Assembly (NCBI GenBank): GCA_900168235.1
Contig: FUZG01000018.1
Location: forward strand, 1 to 52,230
Direction of reading: 5' to 3'
DNA length: 52,230 nucleotides
DNA from: Lachnospiraceae bacterium
GTDB taxonomy: Bacteria; Bacillota; Clostridia; Lachnospirales; Lachnospiraceae
Positions 31,901 to 39,736 of the stretch are shown here, one piece after another (the first letter of the stretch is position 1; every line of letters begins with the position of its first letter). The notes beneath the pieces were generated by a model that was not told the DNA's origin, made no database searches, and saw only the letters and a program-made list of their open reading frames with translations. Both the position numbers and the translations under genes were made by a program.

Positions 31901-32350
31901 ATGTCCTGCGTCACCTTTACACATTTCATCAACTTCTTCCGGTGTGATCTCGTACTGGATAAATTCTGAAATTACTGATTTGATCTCACTGATATAGCCC
32001 TGCCGTCTTATACTGCCGCCGAGAACATCAAGTTCTTTTTCGTGCTCTGCTGCGAGACGGGTCAAAATAAGATTTTTACCTGTATCATCAAGTATTTCTG
32101 CTGTATCGCCGCCTGCACTGTCAAAAATTCTGTGAGCAAGACGGGCAAACGACAGGACATCTATGTTCATGATCCCATGACGGGGATGCATGGAAATTAT
32201 CTTTTGTGTAACTGCGTGAGAGAACTGCTCAGGAACTATTACGATATAATTCTTGTGCATATTCTCTTCGGATCTTTTGATCATATCTTCAAAAACAGCA
32301 GTTGTTTTTCCGCTGCCTGAAGGTCCGAGGATCAACTTTAATAAGGACAT
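28979..32350 (-). CDS. addB: ATP-dependent helicase/nuclease subunit B
   Basis: Partner of AddA, holding Chi-recognition and a second nuclease domain. 1123 residues from MSLLKLILGPSGSGKT, with Walker A at about residues 9-16. Near the C-terminus it has a RecB-type nuclease VIDYKSG motif. Cysteines are placed for the 4Fe-4S cluster: one set in FAVCACEHF and the rest in CEWCSFRDCC. The start at 32350 has AAAGGAGA 6 bases upstream. A longer frame 7 codons earlier has none. The start codon lies in the arm of an 11-bp hairpin, described separately. Confidence 0.96.
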   Translation of the reverse strand: MSLLKLILGPSGSGKTTAVFEDMIKRSEENMHKNYIVIVPEQFSHAVTQKIISMHPRHGIMNIDVLSFARLAHRIFDSAGGDTAEILDDTGKNLILTRLAAEHEKELDVLGGSIRRQGYISEIKSVISEFIQYEITPEEVDEMCKGDAGHQYLSGKLKDIGVLYRAFRDRMGDEFITKEELLDQAELVMDKAGFLKGASIILDSFTGFTPIQYRFLQSLMNHISDCTVCLPYDGKDGAFFSLSVKTIANLRMMAEKAGWEVEGGRENDSFYSRHVRWDDSHKDLVFLEENLFRKRGKNPPKMTHDGADSSIQIVEADIPSTEAAFAAAEARRLVQEEGYRYREIGIVMSDVNRYGRFLTNEAARYGVPCFIDTTNELLLNPFTEFIRSAIEIETEKYSYESVFHFLRTGLSDFDSEDVDLFENYVRAMNIRGRKKYRQRFAIHTRSMKEEELERINSVRERFTAILEPLDAVMTKRKVTVKEYTDALRAFIESENVPEKMEKMALRFEEEGRQEAADQYRQIDGKLSELFDRMENLIPDEVMPLSDYLDVLNAGFDEIRIGVIPPGTDTVTAGDMTRSRFSGIRALFFLGLNDDVIPAQNSGSGILSDMDREYLKDRQYELSPTAREKVGLQKLYFYLCVTKPSEKLYLTLSERNIEGKGMRPSWFLNTVQRMFPDVNKRAISDADIREQFFAPEDALEVLSQSLRKEPDEKTMELYRSSAVIEDSRGKLDMMLDAAYRSHSADKISETVAKALYGKSFGASPSRLERFAVCACEHFMQYGLRLREREDFGFERRDLGTILHGVLQLVSEVLSEQKKTFADLSAEEAETITSEALHRFLTENENVVLMSSERNRYFVTRMERILLTTVKNLGAQAKAGSFRASAFEKEFSLDGFYGRIDRIDTTEEGHTVYLSVIDYKSGNKEFDLSRIYYGLDLQLVIYMNGAMEIERIEHPDKEVRPAGVFYYHIDDPVIPVSSVTTGEEEEIQTQIRKKLRLRGIVNSDPQVARLFDKDLSDGSSLVIPVSVKKDGNFDSRSAVVSDENFKVVSDHVRRMSEYFRREIAGGNVDPAPAEYDKQRECEWCSFRDCCGFDKDVPGYNVRKLPKISSADDILDLMREGLQGEK

Positions 32351-32380
32351 ATCGGATCTCCTTTCCAACATGTCCTTATT
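32340..32380 (-). promoter_or_regulatory. Hairpin over the addB translation start
   Basis: A perfect 11-bp inverted repeat, AATAAGGACAT / ATGTCCTTATT. In the minus-strand mRNA one arm holds the addB AUG and the following codons, and the 19-base loop holds the AAAGGAGA ribosome binding site. No T-run follows, so it is not a terminator. It could restrict translation of addB relative to nadE. Confidence 0.55.
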
Positions 32381-32383
32381 ATA

Positions 32384-34300
32384 TCACGCCTTTAGGCTCT
32401 CTACTTCCTGTATCCAGAGCGCTGCGCCGGCATCTGACGGCATACGCAGGTCACCTCTCGGAGAAACTGCGACTGTACCAACCTTCGGGCCATCCGGCAG
32501 ACATGATCTCTTGAACTGCTGCTGGAAGAATCTGCGATAGAAAGTTTTCAGCCACTTAAGTATCACCTCTGTATCATAAATTCCGTCAAACGTAGCTTTT
32601 GCAAGACGATAGATCTTCCTCGGACGGAATCCGAACCGGAGCATGTAATACAGGAAATAATCATGAAGCTCGTAAGGTCCTACAAGGTCCTCCGTCTGCT
32701 GTGAGATCTTTCCATCCTCAGGCGGAAGGAGCTCAGGGCTCACAGGTGTATCAAGGACATCAGAAAGCACGGCTTCCAGCTCCTTATCCCCGCAGGTATC
32801 TGCATAGTAGCGGACAAGGTGACGCACAAGAGTCTTCGGAACTCCGCTGTTTACACCATACATGGACATGTGATCACCGTTGTAGGTTGCCCATCCCAGC
32901 GCAAGCTCAGACAGGTCGCCTGTTCCGATGACTATACCGCCGTTTTTATTCGCAACATCCATAAGGATCTGGGTACGCTCTCTTGCCTGGCTGTTTTCAT
33001 AGGTAACATCATGAATACTCTCATCATGTCCTATGTCTTCAAAGTGCTGTCTGACAGCCTTCAGGATATTTATTTCCTTAAACTCCGCACCAAGTGAGCG
33101 GATAAGAGTCACTGCGTTATTATAAGTGCGGTCAGTGGTTCCAAAAGCAGGCATTGTCACTGCTGTGATACCCTTACGGTCAAGTCCGAGACTATCAAAA
33201 GCACGGACTGTTACAAGAAGCGCAAGCGTCGAATCCAGACCGCCCGAAATACCGATAACTGCATTTTTTGCATTGATATGCTCAAGTCTCTTTTTCAGAC
33301 CGCATGCCTGAATGGAGAGGATCTCCTCGCATCGTCTGTTCCTGCTCTCCATGTCATCAGGAACAAAGGGAAATCTTGCAGGTACGGAAAGAAGCTCTGT
33401 TTCTGTCTCATCCAGATGGAACGGGATAACAGTATAGTCGAACTGGTCCGCAGCCGGGAAGGTGTTCATCCTGCGCCGTTCTGAAAGCAGCTTTTCTATA
33501 TCGATATCGCCGTAGATCACGGAATTACGGAAAAGTGGTGCTTCTGCCACGATCTTTCCGTTTTCTGTGATCATGCTGTCTCCTGCAAATACCAGATCCT
33601 GACTGGATTCGCCGTCACCTGCGCAGGCATACACGTAACCGCACACGAGGCGTGCTGAAATGGCGGAGATCATGTTTTTCCTGTAATCTGCCTTTCCGAT
33701 CACTTCATCACTTGCAGACAGATTTACGATGATGGATGCTCCCGCTGCCGCATGATCGATGGACGGAGGGCACGGAACCCACACGTCCTCACAGATTTCA
33801 GCCGCAACTGAGAACTCCGGATTTGTTTCATTTTCAAAAAGGATCGATGTTCCGAAAGGAATGTCACGCCCCTCGAAGCGGATCATATCTACTTCTGCGC
33901 TTCCCGGAGTGAAATGTCTTGCCTCATAAAACTCGTTGTAATTCGGGATATTTGTCTTTGGAACAAATGCCAGCACCAGACCGCGATGAAGTACCGCCGT
34001 CACATTATAAAGCTTTCCTCTGCACTCAAGCGGAAGTCCCACAAATACCAGTGAATCAAAATCTTTTGTGAAGTGAGCAAGCGCAGTCAGCTTTTTTCTG
34101 CACTCATCCAAAAGGCTTTTCTGAAGGAACAAATCTCCGCATGTATATCCTGAAAGTGAAAGCTCAGGGAAAACTATTATCTTTGCTCCCTTTGCGGATG
34201 CATCCGAAATAATAAGCTCCATCTGCTCTTCATTCCATGCAGGATCAGCGACTTTAACCTTTGGAGTTGCCGCCGCTACTCTGATATATCCATCTCTCAT
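32384..34300 (-). CDS. nadE: Glutamine-dependent NAD+ synthase
   Basis: Final step of NAD synthesis, amidating NaAD with glutamine nitrogen. 638 residues, two domains. The N-terminal nitrilase-type glutaminase has Glu in FPELSLSGY, Lys in PKTNIPNY and Cys in EICEDVW. The C-terminal ATP-pyrophosphatase synthetase has the SGGLDST P-loop, GTGDLSELALGWATY and PKTLVRHLVR. The ATG at 34300 (MRDGYIRVA) is preferred to a GTG 8 codons upstream. The ribosome binding site is weak (GGAG 11 bases away). Follows hslO by 34 bases. Confidence 0.95.
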   Translation of the reverse strand: MRDGYIRVAAATPKVKVADPAWNEEQMELIISDASAKGAKIIVFPELSLSGYTCGDLFLQKSLLDECRKKLTALAHFTKDFDSLVFVGLPLECRGKLYNVTAVLHRGLVLAFVPKTNIPNYNEFYEARHFTPGSAEVDMIRFEGRDIPFGTSILFENETNPEFSVAAEICEDVWVPCPPSIDHAAAGASIIVNLSASDEVIGKADYRKNMISAISARLVCGYVYACAGDGESSQDLVFAGDSMITENGKIVAEAPLFRNSVIYGDIDIEKLLSERRRMNTFPAADQFDYTVIPFHLDETETELLSVPARFPFVPDDMESRNRRCEEILSIQACGLKKRLEHINAKNAVIGISGGLDSTLALLVTVRAFDSLGLDRKGITAVTMPAFGTTDRTYNNAVTLIRSLGAEFKEINILKAVRQHFEDIGHDESIHDVTYENSQARERTQILMDVANKNGGIVIGTGDLSELALGWATYNGDHMSMYGVNSGVPKTLVRHLVRYYADTCGDKELEAVLSDVLDTPVSPELLPPEDGKISQQTEDLVGPYELHDYFLYYMLRFGFRPRKIYRLAKATFDGIYDTEVILKWLKTFYRRFFQQQFKRSCLPDGPKVGTVAVSPRGDLRMPSDAGAALWIQEVESLKA

Positions 34301-34334
34301 GATCAATCCATCTCCGTTCCGCACTCACGCGATA

Positions 34335-35234
34335 TTATTTTCTGAGATTACCTGTTTTCTTTGCCTCAGCCAAAAGCTCTTTTACGTCATCCACGCTGAA
34401 AGTATATGCTTTTCCGCAGAATTCGCATCTGATCTCAACAGGTTCGCCTTCTTCGATAAGCTTATTTAACTCTGCTTCACCGATACTGATAAGAACTCTT
34501 GATACCTTTTCTACACCGCAGTCACACTTAAATTCTACAGGCATGGGATCAAATATCTTCGGTTCAAGTCCGTCGAGTACAAGGCGGATGATATCCTCAG
34601 GCTTATTTCCTTCTTTTAAGAGATCTGTTACTGAGTGGATCTTTGCCACATTTTTTTCAACCGCAGAGATTGACTCTTCTGATGCACCTGGAAGCATCTG
34701 AACGATAAATCCGCCTGCCTCACGGACTGTATTGTCATGGTTCATTAGTACACCAAGTCCTACCGCTGACGGAACCTGCTCACTGGATGCAAAGTAATAG
34801 GTAAGGTCTTCTGCGATCTCACCGTTTACGAGAGCCGTCTGTCCGATATATGGATCTTTTAATCCAAGATCTTTTATTATCTGAAGTGTTCCGTGTCCGA
34901 CTGCTTTACCTACATCAAGCTTATGGTCTGATTCACGTATCGGTACGATAACCTCCGGCTCAAGAGCAAAGCCTTTTACATGACCGCGGGCATCTGCTGT
35001 TACTGTAAGTCCTTTTACCGGACCGTCACCACGGATCTGAAGTGTGATCATATCATCACCTTTCAGCATTGCGCCCATCATTGCTCCGCCTGTCAGGAGT
35101 CTTCCCAGCGCCGCAGAGATCACCGGACTTGTGTTATGAGCCTTTCTTGCTTCTTCTACTGTATTTCTTGTTGTAGCCGCAAAAATACGGACATCGCCGT
35201 TTTTTGACATTGCTCTTACCATATAATCGTTCAT
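34335..35234 (-). CDS. hslO: Redox-regulated chaperone Hsp33
   Basis: Holdase chaperone activated by oxidative unfolding. 299 residues. The C-terminal redox switch is present: CDCGVEKV (CxC) and CEFCGK (CxxC), which bind zinc when reduced. The N-terminal domain has GRLLTGGAMMGAMLKGDD, TLQIRGDGPV and MLPGASEE. The start at 35234 (MNDYMVRAMSKNGDV) has GAGGT about 8 bases upstream. Longer frames run into the promoter. First gene of a possible hslO-nadE-addB-addA-CPBP run. Confidence 0.95.
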   Translation of the reverse strand: MNDYMVRAMSKNGDVRIFAATTRNTVEEARKAHNTSPVISAALGRLLTGGAMMGAMLKGDDMITLQIRGDGPVKGLTVTADARGHVKGFALEPEVIVPIRESDHKLDVGKAVGHGTLQIIKDLGLKDPYIGQTALVNGEIAEDLTYYFASSEQVPSAVGLGVLMNHDNTVREAGGFIVQMLPGASEESISAVEKNVAKIHSVTDLLKEGNKPEDIIRLVLDGLEPKIFDPMPVEFKCDCGVEKVSRVLISIGEAELNKLIEEGEPVEIRCEFCGKAYTFSVDDVKELLAEAKKTGNLRK

Positions 35235-35261
35235 AATAATACCTCGCAATTCTAAAAACAG

Positions 35262-35290
35262 ATTATATAAAATCTTATTTCTTTTTGCAA
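35262..35290 (-). promoter_or_regulatory. hslO promoter
   Basis: Minus strand TTGCAA (35290-35285), 17 bases, perfect TATAAT (35267-35262), about 28 bases before the hslO start. Confidence 0.75.
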
Positions 35291-35377
35291 TTTGTGCTGT
35301 TACCGCTACCATTCATTCGCTTACAGCCCGCTCACATAACGGCTTTTGAAATAAAGTGAATTTTTTCAAAATTCATA

Positions 35378-35406
35378 TTGACATCGAGTTTTTTTGTGTC
35401 TATAAT
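35378..35406 (+). promoter_or_regulatory. Consensus promoter of the tRNA-Arg pair
   Basis: Perfect TTGACA (35378-35383), 17 bases, perfect TATAAT (35401-35406), 37 bases before the first tRNA-Arg. The strongest promoter in the window by match to consensus. Confidence 0.92.
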
Positions 35407-35442
35407 ACATCATGTTGCGTCGCAAGACACAATGCATAACAT

Positions 35443-35516
35443 GCGTGCGTAGCTCAGCTGGATAGAGCGTCTGGCTACGGACCAGAAGGTCGTGGGTTCG
35501 AATCCTGTCGCACGCA
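35443..35516 (+). tRNA. tRNA-Arg (anticodon ACG), copy 1
   Basis: 74 bases. Acceptor GCGTGCG / CGCACGC, D-arm GCTC...GAGC, anticodon stem TCTGG / CCAGA with loop CTACGGA (ACG), T-loop TTCGAAT, discriminator A. CCA is not encoded. Confidence 0.96.
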
Positions 35517-35562
35517 TATTTTATGTTTATCTTGATGCGTCGCAAAACAAAATATTTAACAT

Positions 35563-35636
35563 GCGTGCGTAGCTCAGCTGGATAGAGCGTCTGGCTACGG
35601 ACCAGAAGGTCGTGGGTTCGAATCCTGTCGCACGCA
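35563..35636 (+). tRNA. tRNA-Arg (anticodon ACG), copy 2
   Basis: Identical in sequence to the copy 120 bases upstream. The spacer also repeats part of the copy-1 leader (TGCGTCGCAA...TAACAT before each gene). Tandem duplication under one promoter. Confidence 0.96.
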
Positions 35637-35646
35637 TAATATTTAA

Positions 35647-35676
35647 GGAGATTGGCTTTCGCCAATCTCCTTTTTT
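35647..35676 (+). terminator. Terminator of the tRNA-Arg pair
   Basis: GGAGATTGGC / GCCAATCTCC perfect 10-bp stem with TTTC loop and six T. Confidence 0.95.
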
Positions 35677-35678
35677 GC

Positions 35679-35856
35679 ATGGCTCGCACTAAACTCGACA
35701 ATACCTCGTTAAGTGCCACAACCGCCTGCTCACTATGCTCGATAATACCTCGTTAAGTGCTCGCAACCGCCTGCTCACTATGCTCGATAATACCTCGCTG
35801 AGTGTGCAGGCATGGCTCGCACTATACTCGACAATACCTCGTTAAGTGCTCGCAAC
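35679..35856. repeat. Four tandem copies of a ~45-bp repeat
   Basis: Units at 35679-35722, 35723-35767, 35768-35811 and 35812-35856. All share a core CTCGAyAATACCTCGytrAGTG, and units 1/4 and 2/3 are the closest pairs. Each unit is an imperfect palindrome (GCACT...AGTGC). The last unit contains the final four codons and stop of the GNAT gene (V-A-S-T-stop). There are no spacers, so it is not CRISPR. Confidence 0.88.
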
Positions 35857-36681
35857 AACTTCTGCCCAGGCGGGGATGAAGCCTGCCCGTATTGCTACGT
35901 CCATCGAAAGGGAATGGCTCTCACTTGTTCCGTAGAATGGAAGCTTTCCAAATGTCAGTACCCTTGACGCGATCTTTTCTGTGAGGTAGGTTGCGAGTCC
36001 CATGCCTTCGTATTCGGGGTCAATATCCACGCCTATCTGCCACAAGTACTTTCCGTCTTCTGATGCACCTGTCATTGCAACGAGCTTTCCTTTATCCACC
36101 GCTGCCACTGCAATCCTGTCAGGCTGGGTTTCTGAATAGACAAGTGAATGAGGGAACAGTCCGTCCTTTCCCTCACCACGATGTTCTATCCTGAATTCTG
36201 CTATCTCTTTATCATAAAACCATATGAGTTTCAGATCCGTTCCCTCTATTTCATCCTGGTCATCATCTCCAAAGATTTCTGAAGCTTCCTGCCTGCTTGT
36301 AGGAATCTCCTTTATATCATCTTTTTTTACTGTTGAAAAAATTTTCTCATCAGGAAGAAAATAAACATGGGTATCTGCAATTTTATGTCCATGCTTTTTC
36401 AGTTCCTCATCAAGCATCCGGAGATTTTCAAATTTACAGAACCACTCCGGTTTCGCCTTTTCATATTTTTCCCTGATCCAGGGCAGGATCTCAGGATCTG
36501 CCATTATATATGCATCACCTTTATAAAAAACTCCCATGAAAAAAGTCGAAAGACCTGCATATCTTCTGGCTCCCGGAAGTTCCTTTCTTTCATTTATCAT
36601 GATCCTGTAAAGTTCCTCTGTCTCCGGGCTGCAATTCGTATCCAGCCTGAATTGGGAACGGGCAATTTCATCAAAGTTCAT
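35842..36681 (-). CDS. GNAT-family N-acetyltransferase
   Basis: 279 residues. The C-terminal third is a GNAT domain, with the acetyl-CoA-binding segment in DPEYEGMGLATYLTEKI near residue 225 and SMDVAIRAGFIPAW near the end. The N-terminal half is a separate α/β region without a recognised family. The substrate is unknown. GAAGGA precedes the ATG. It starts 48 bases after the Ldh2 gene, so it may be the last member of the transporter/dehydrogenase operon. Its last codons and stop lie in a tandem repeat, so the C-terminus (VVAST) may be a recent replacement. Confidence 0.8.
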   Translation of the reverse strand: MNFDEIARSQFRLDTNCSPETEELYRIMINERKELPGARRYAGLSTFFMGVFYKGDAYIMADPEILPWIREKYEKAKPEWFCKFENLRMLDEELKKHGHKIADTHVYFLPDEKIFSTVKKDDIKEIPTSRQEASEIFGDDDQDEIEGTDLKLIWFYDKEIAEFRIEHRGEGKDGLFPHSLVYSETQPDRIAVAAVDKGKLVAMTGASEDGKYLWQIGVDIDPEYEGMGLATYLTEKIASRVLTFGKLPFYGTSESHSLSMDVAIRAGFIPAWAEVVAST

Positions 36682-36729
36682 TTTTTTGTCCTTCTATATT
36701 GTTATAACGGGTTCAGACTCCACTATAAC

Positions 36730-37827
36730 CTATAAGGATACACTTTGACAAAGGATATCTTCATCTGCCATGTTTATTCCCAATTCTTTAATTATCTGAC
36801 CAATCTCACTCATGGTCTTATTGCTGATCGGTATACCTGTCCGTTTTCTTTCTTCAGCTTTCAAAAATTCCTTTTCGCCTGGTACAAAAATATGATCCTG
36901 CCCCTTCGCTTTCTTTGCACTATGAATCTCATCGATCATTTCTGACATTCTTTGTTTTACACCATCAGGATCACCAAATAATGCAGGATCTATCGCATAG
37001 AAGCAATGACTTGTATCACCTTTGTCTGTCTTATGCTTTGATGCCGCTCCGCCGGAAAGAACACTGGTCATTATCTCACAGATCATAGAGAAACCATATC
37101 CCTTGTATCCGGACTGTTCCTCACCGTCACCACCGACGGGAAGTATTCCGCCGCCCCGTTTTTCACCTATACACTCAAGTATCCTTATCGGATCATAGGA
37201 TACACTTCCTTCTTCATCGACAGCCCATTCACTCGGAAGTTTCTTTTCGAGCTTTTTATATAGTTCGATCTTCCCTCTTGTGACTACAGTCGTTGCTCCG
37301 TCAAACAGGAACGGATCATCGCCATCCGAAGGAACTGCTACAGCGATCGGGTTTGATCCCAGAACTGCCTCTGCCGAAAAGGTTGGAACCATTATCGCTA
37401 CGGTATTTGTCATGCTTATGCCGATCAGACCTTCCCTCGCAGCCATAAGAGCATAGTAGCCCGCTATCCCATAATGATTTGAATTTCTGACCTGGACAAG
37501 ACCTATACCGTGGACTTTCGCCTTTCGTATTGCTTCATCCATGGCACTGACCGATACTATCTGCCCCATTGCAGACTCTGCGTCTATCACGGAGGATATA
37601 GGAGTTTCAAATACAGTCTTCGGTACGGCATATTTATTTACAATATTCTCTTTTAATAAATTGTAATATTTCATTATCCTGGAAATACCGTGAGATTCCA
37701 CTCCGAAAAGATCCGCCGTTAAAAGCACATCCGTGATCTGTCTGCTGTCAGCATCCGAAAAACCAAGTGCTTTGAAGATCCTTTTTCCAAGATCCATATA
37801 CTGTGCAGTTGTTATTTTCGTATACAT
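36730..37827 (-). CDS. Ldh2/malate-(sulfo)lactate dehydrogenase-family oxidoreductase
   Basis: 365 residues of the Ldh_2 (malate/L-lactate/sulfolactate/ureidoglycolate dehydrogenase) family, which uses NAD(P)H and has a fold unlike classical lactate dehydrogenase. Seen: LFGVESHGISR near residue 50, the catalytic-His motif VRNSNHYGIAGYY near 115, GSNPIAVAVPS near 160, and SGYKGYGFSMICEIM near 240. Substrates in the family are 2-hydroxy/2-oxo acids including 3-sulfolactate/sulfopyruvate. Which one applies here cannot be read from sequence. Nine bases after the ABC ATPase gene. Confidence 0.88.
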   Translation of the reverse strand: MYTKITTAQYMDLGKRIFKALGFSDADSRQITDVLLTADLFGVESHGISRIMKYYNLLKENIVNKYAVPKTVFETPISSVIDAESAMGQIVSVSAMDEAIRKAKVHGIGLVQVRNSNHYGIAGYYALMAAREGLIGISMTNTVAIMVPTFSAEAVLGSNPIAVAVPSDGDDPFLFDGATTVVTRGKIELYKKLEKKLPSEWAVDEEGSVSYDPIRILECIGEKRGGGILPVGGDGEEQSGYKGYGFSMICEIMTSVLSGGAASKHKTDKGDTSHCFYAIDPALFGDPDGVKQRMSEMIDEIHSAKKAKGQDHIFVPGEKEFLKAEERKRTGIPISNKTMSEIGQIIKELGINMADEDILCQSVSL

Positions 37828-37835
37828 ATTTTCCT

Positions 37836-38627
37836 TTATATCGCGTAGTCCTCCTGTGCAGAAACCTCTCCAAAAAATTCCTTATATACTTTCAACCGTA
37901 TCTGTTCAAAATCATAACTGGTCCTGCTTCTGGGTTCCGGCAGTTCCACATTTATTATTTTCTTTATCACTCCCGGTTTTGCAGACATGATTATGATTTT
38001 ATTTCCCATATATATTGCTTCATCAATATCATGAGTTACCAGAACTGTCGTCATGCGTTCTTCCTTCCAGATCCGCACAACTTCTTCCTGAAGATTCATC
38101 TTTGTAAACGCATCAAGTGCACCAAAAGGTTCATCCAAAAGAAGTATATGAGGACGATTTATCAAGGTCCTTGCAATAGCGACTCGTTTCTGCATTCCTC
38201 CTGAAAGCTGTTTTGGAAGCGCTTTTCCAAAACCTGAAAGACCTACCATATCCATGTATTTACGTACAAGCTCTTTTTTAGTCTTTTTAGGTGTGCTTTC
38301 CGGTAATCCAAATGCTATATTTTTTTCAGTATTATCCCACGGAAACAATCTTGATTCCTGAAACAAAACACCTACATCAACAGACGGCTTCTGAACCTGT
38401 TTACCGTTGATCAGGATCTCCCCTTCATTCGGAACATCAAGACCTGCTATCAGACGAAGCAGGGTACTCTTTCCGCACCCGCTCCCTCCGATGATGCTCA
38501 CGATATCTCCGGATTCGATCTCAAGATTTATGTCTTTCAGCACAACAAGCGGCTCTTTATCTATCTTAAATTCTTTTTTTACATGTCGAACAGAAATACT
38601 TTCGCCCTTTATTTCCTTGTCATTCAT
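37836..38627 (-). CDS. ABC transporter ATPase, SsuB/TauB (nitrate/sulfonate/taurine) family
   Basis: 263 residues. Walker A GGSGCGKST (47-55), Q-loop VGVLFQESRLFPW, signature LSGGMQKRVAIART, Walker B HILLLDEPFGALD, and H-loop VLVTHDIDEAIYMG. These are the residues and spacing of SsuB/TauB/NrtD-type subunits. It should power the permease and lipoprotein encoded in the same operon. GAGGTGG precedes the ATG. Between the two dehydrogenase genes, 9 bases from each neighbour. Confidence 0.93.
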   Translation of the reverse strand: MNDKEIKGESISVRHVKKEFKIDKEPLVVLKDINLEIESGDIVSIIGGSGCGKSTLLRLIAGLDVPNEGEILINGKQVQKPSVDVGVLFQESRLFPWDNTEKNIAFGLPESTPKKTKKELVRKYMDMVGLSGFGKALPKQLSGGMQKRVAIARTLINRPHILLLDEPFGALDAFTKMNLQEEVVRIWKEERMTTVLVTHDIDEAIYMGNKIIIMSAKPGVIKKIINVELPEPRSRTSYDFEQIRLKVYKEFFGEVSAQEDYAI

Positions 38628-38636
38628 CGAGCCACC

Positions 38637-39722
38637 TCATTTTACATCTCTTACCGATCTTATCCGTCTGCACGCTTCATGAATAGCTTCTTCAATATCC
38701 CTGTCTGAATATGCAAAACCATTTTCCGCAACAACAGGCCATTCATCCATCAATATTTCCGATAGTCTGAGGATCATCCGGTCAGGATCCGTACTTTCCC
38801 AATCTTCCGGTGTTTCAACCAGACCATATAAGAGCAGTTCGTCTATATATTTATTAATATAGTCGTCGTCCTTACCTTTCAGGATAAACTGGACCAACAA
38901 TCCAAATGCAACCTTTTCCCCGTGGAGCATATGTCTGCTTTCAGCGATCCTCGTCGAAGCAAAATAATATGGATGCGCAAATCCTCTTTTGGGTTTTCCG
39001 TCTGAAAAGCTTCCGCTTGCGCCCGCCAGATAAAAAATCGCATCCACAACTTTCTTGAACAGATCATCTTCAGTTTTTCCAAAATATGAATCCGTTCCCA
39101 ACTCTTTCAACAGATCAAAAGCAACTTTTGCTGTTGCAACATTTTGCAGCAAAGTGAGATCGCTTCCAAATTTTTCGATCAGGGGCTCAAACTCATACCA
39201 TTTTGCGAATGTATCCATGATACCGGATGCCAGATATCTTTTTGGTGCCTCCTTCAGCACCTGTGTGTCAGACAATATCAGCACCGGACTTTTTTTATTC
39301 CAATGAACAAGATCAAAATTCCCGTCATTTTTATAAAGGATCGATCTTGATGCCCAGCACGCACATGTCGCTGCGATCGTAGGTATGATAACTACAGGAA
39401 TATTTCTCAGGTCTCCTACCGCTTTTGCAGCATCGCAGATCTTTCCTCCTCCAATTCCAATTACAAGATCCGACTGCATCTCATCGGAAAATGACGCATA
39501 TTTTTGTATCTTATCGTAGACAGGATACCCTTCCATGATCATAAGTTCCGAAATAACATTCCACTCTTCCAGACTTTTTTCAAGCTCCTTTTCGACTTTT
39601 GACCATGCAGTTTTCCCGGCTATGATAAGCGCCTTTTTCCCATATACAGAAATATATTTTCCTGCCTCTGCAAGAATCCCGTATTCATTAATATATGTTT
39701 CCGGTGCTTTTATTGTAAGCAT
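38637..39722 (-). CDS. Metal-dependent alcohol dehydrogenase, glycerol dehydrogenase (GldA)-like
   Basis: 361 residues of the iron/zinc-dependent dehydroquinate synthase-like dehydrogenase family, nearest in layout to GldA. Seen: the NAD-binding VIGIGGGKICDAAKAVG (87-103), VIIPTIAATCACWASRS, and metal ligands expected at D170 (ASGIMDTFAKW), H250 (RGFAHPYYF) and H267 (MLHGEKVAFG). The enzyme oxidises an alcohol or reduces an aldehyde/ketone of a small polar compound. It is not next to a glycerol pathway but inside a sulfonate-type transporter operon, so a substrate such as a C3 sulfonate alcohol or another polar alcohol is possible (inference). Confidence 0.88.
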   Translation of the reverse strand: MLTIKAPETYINEYGILAEAGKYISVYGKKALIIAGKTAWSKVEKELEKSLEEWNVISELMIMEGYPVYDKIQKYASFSDEMQSDLVIGIGGGKICDAAKAVGDLRNIPVVIIPTIAATCACWASRSILYKNDGNFDLVHWNKKSPVLILSDTQVLKEAPKRYLASGIMDTFAKWYEFEPLIEKFGSDLTLLQNVATAKVAFDLLKELGTDSYFGKTEDDLFKKVVDAIFYLAGASGSFSDGKPKRGFAHPYYFASTRIAESRHMLHGEKVAFGLLVQFILKGKDDDYINKYIDELLLYGLVETPEDWESTDPDRMILRLSEILMDEWPVVAENGFAYSDRDIEEAIHEACRRIRSVRDVK

Positions 39723-39736
39723 ACGTTTATTTTCCT

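Noticed and set aside
35366-35719. A 117-codon minus-strand frame across the two tRNA-Arg genes, with a repeated CDRIRTHDLLVRSQTLYPAELRTH-type peptide
   Set aside because: It is the antisense of duplicated tRNA genes. Such frames appear often as false proteins. It has no ribosome binding site and ends inside stable RNA.
35679-35856. CRISPR array
   Set aside because: The units are adjacent, with no spacers of unique sequence, only four copies, and no cas genes nearby.
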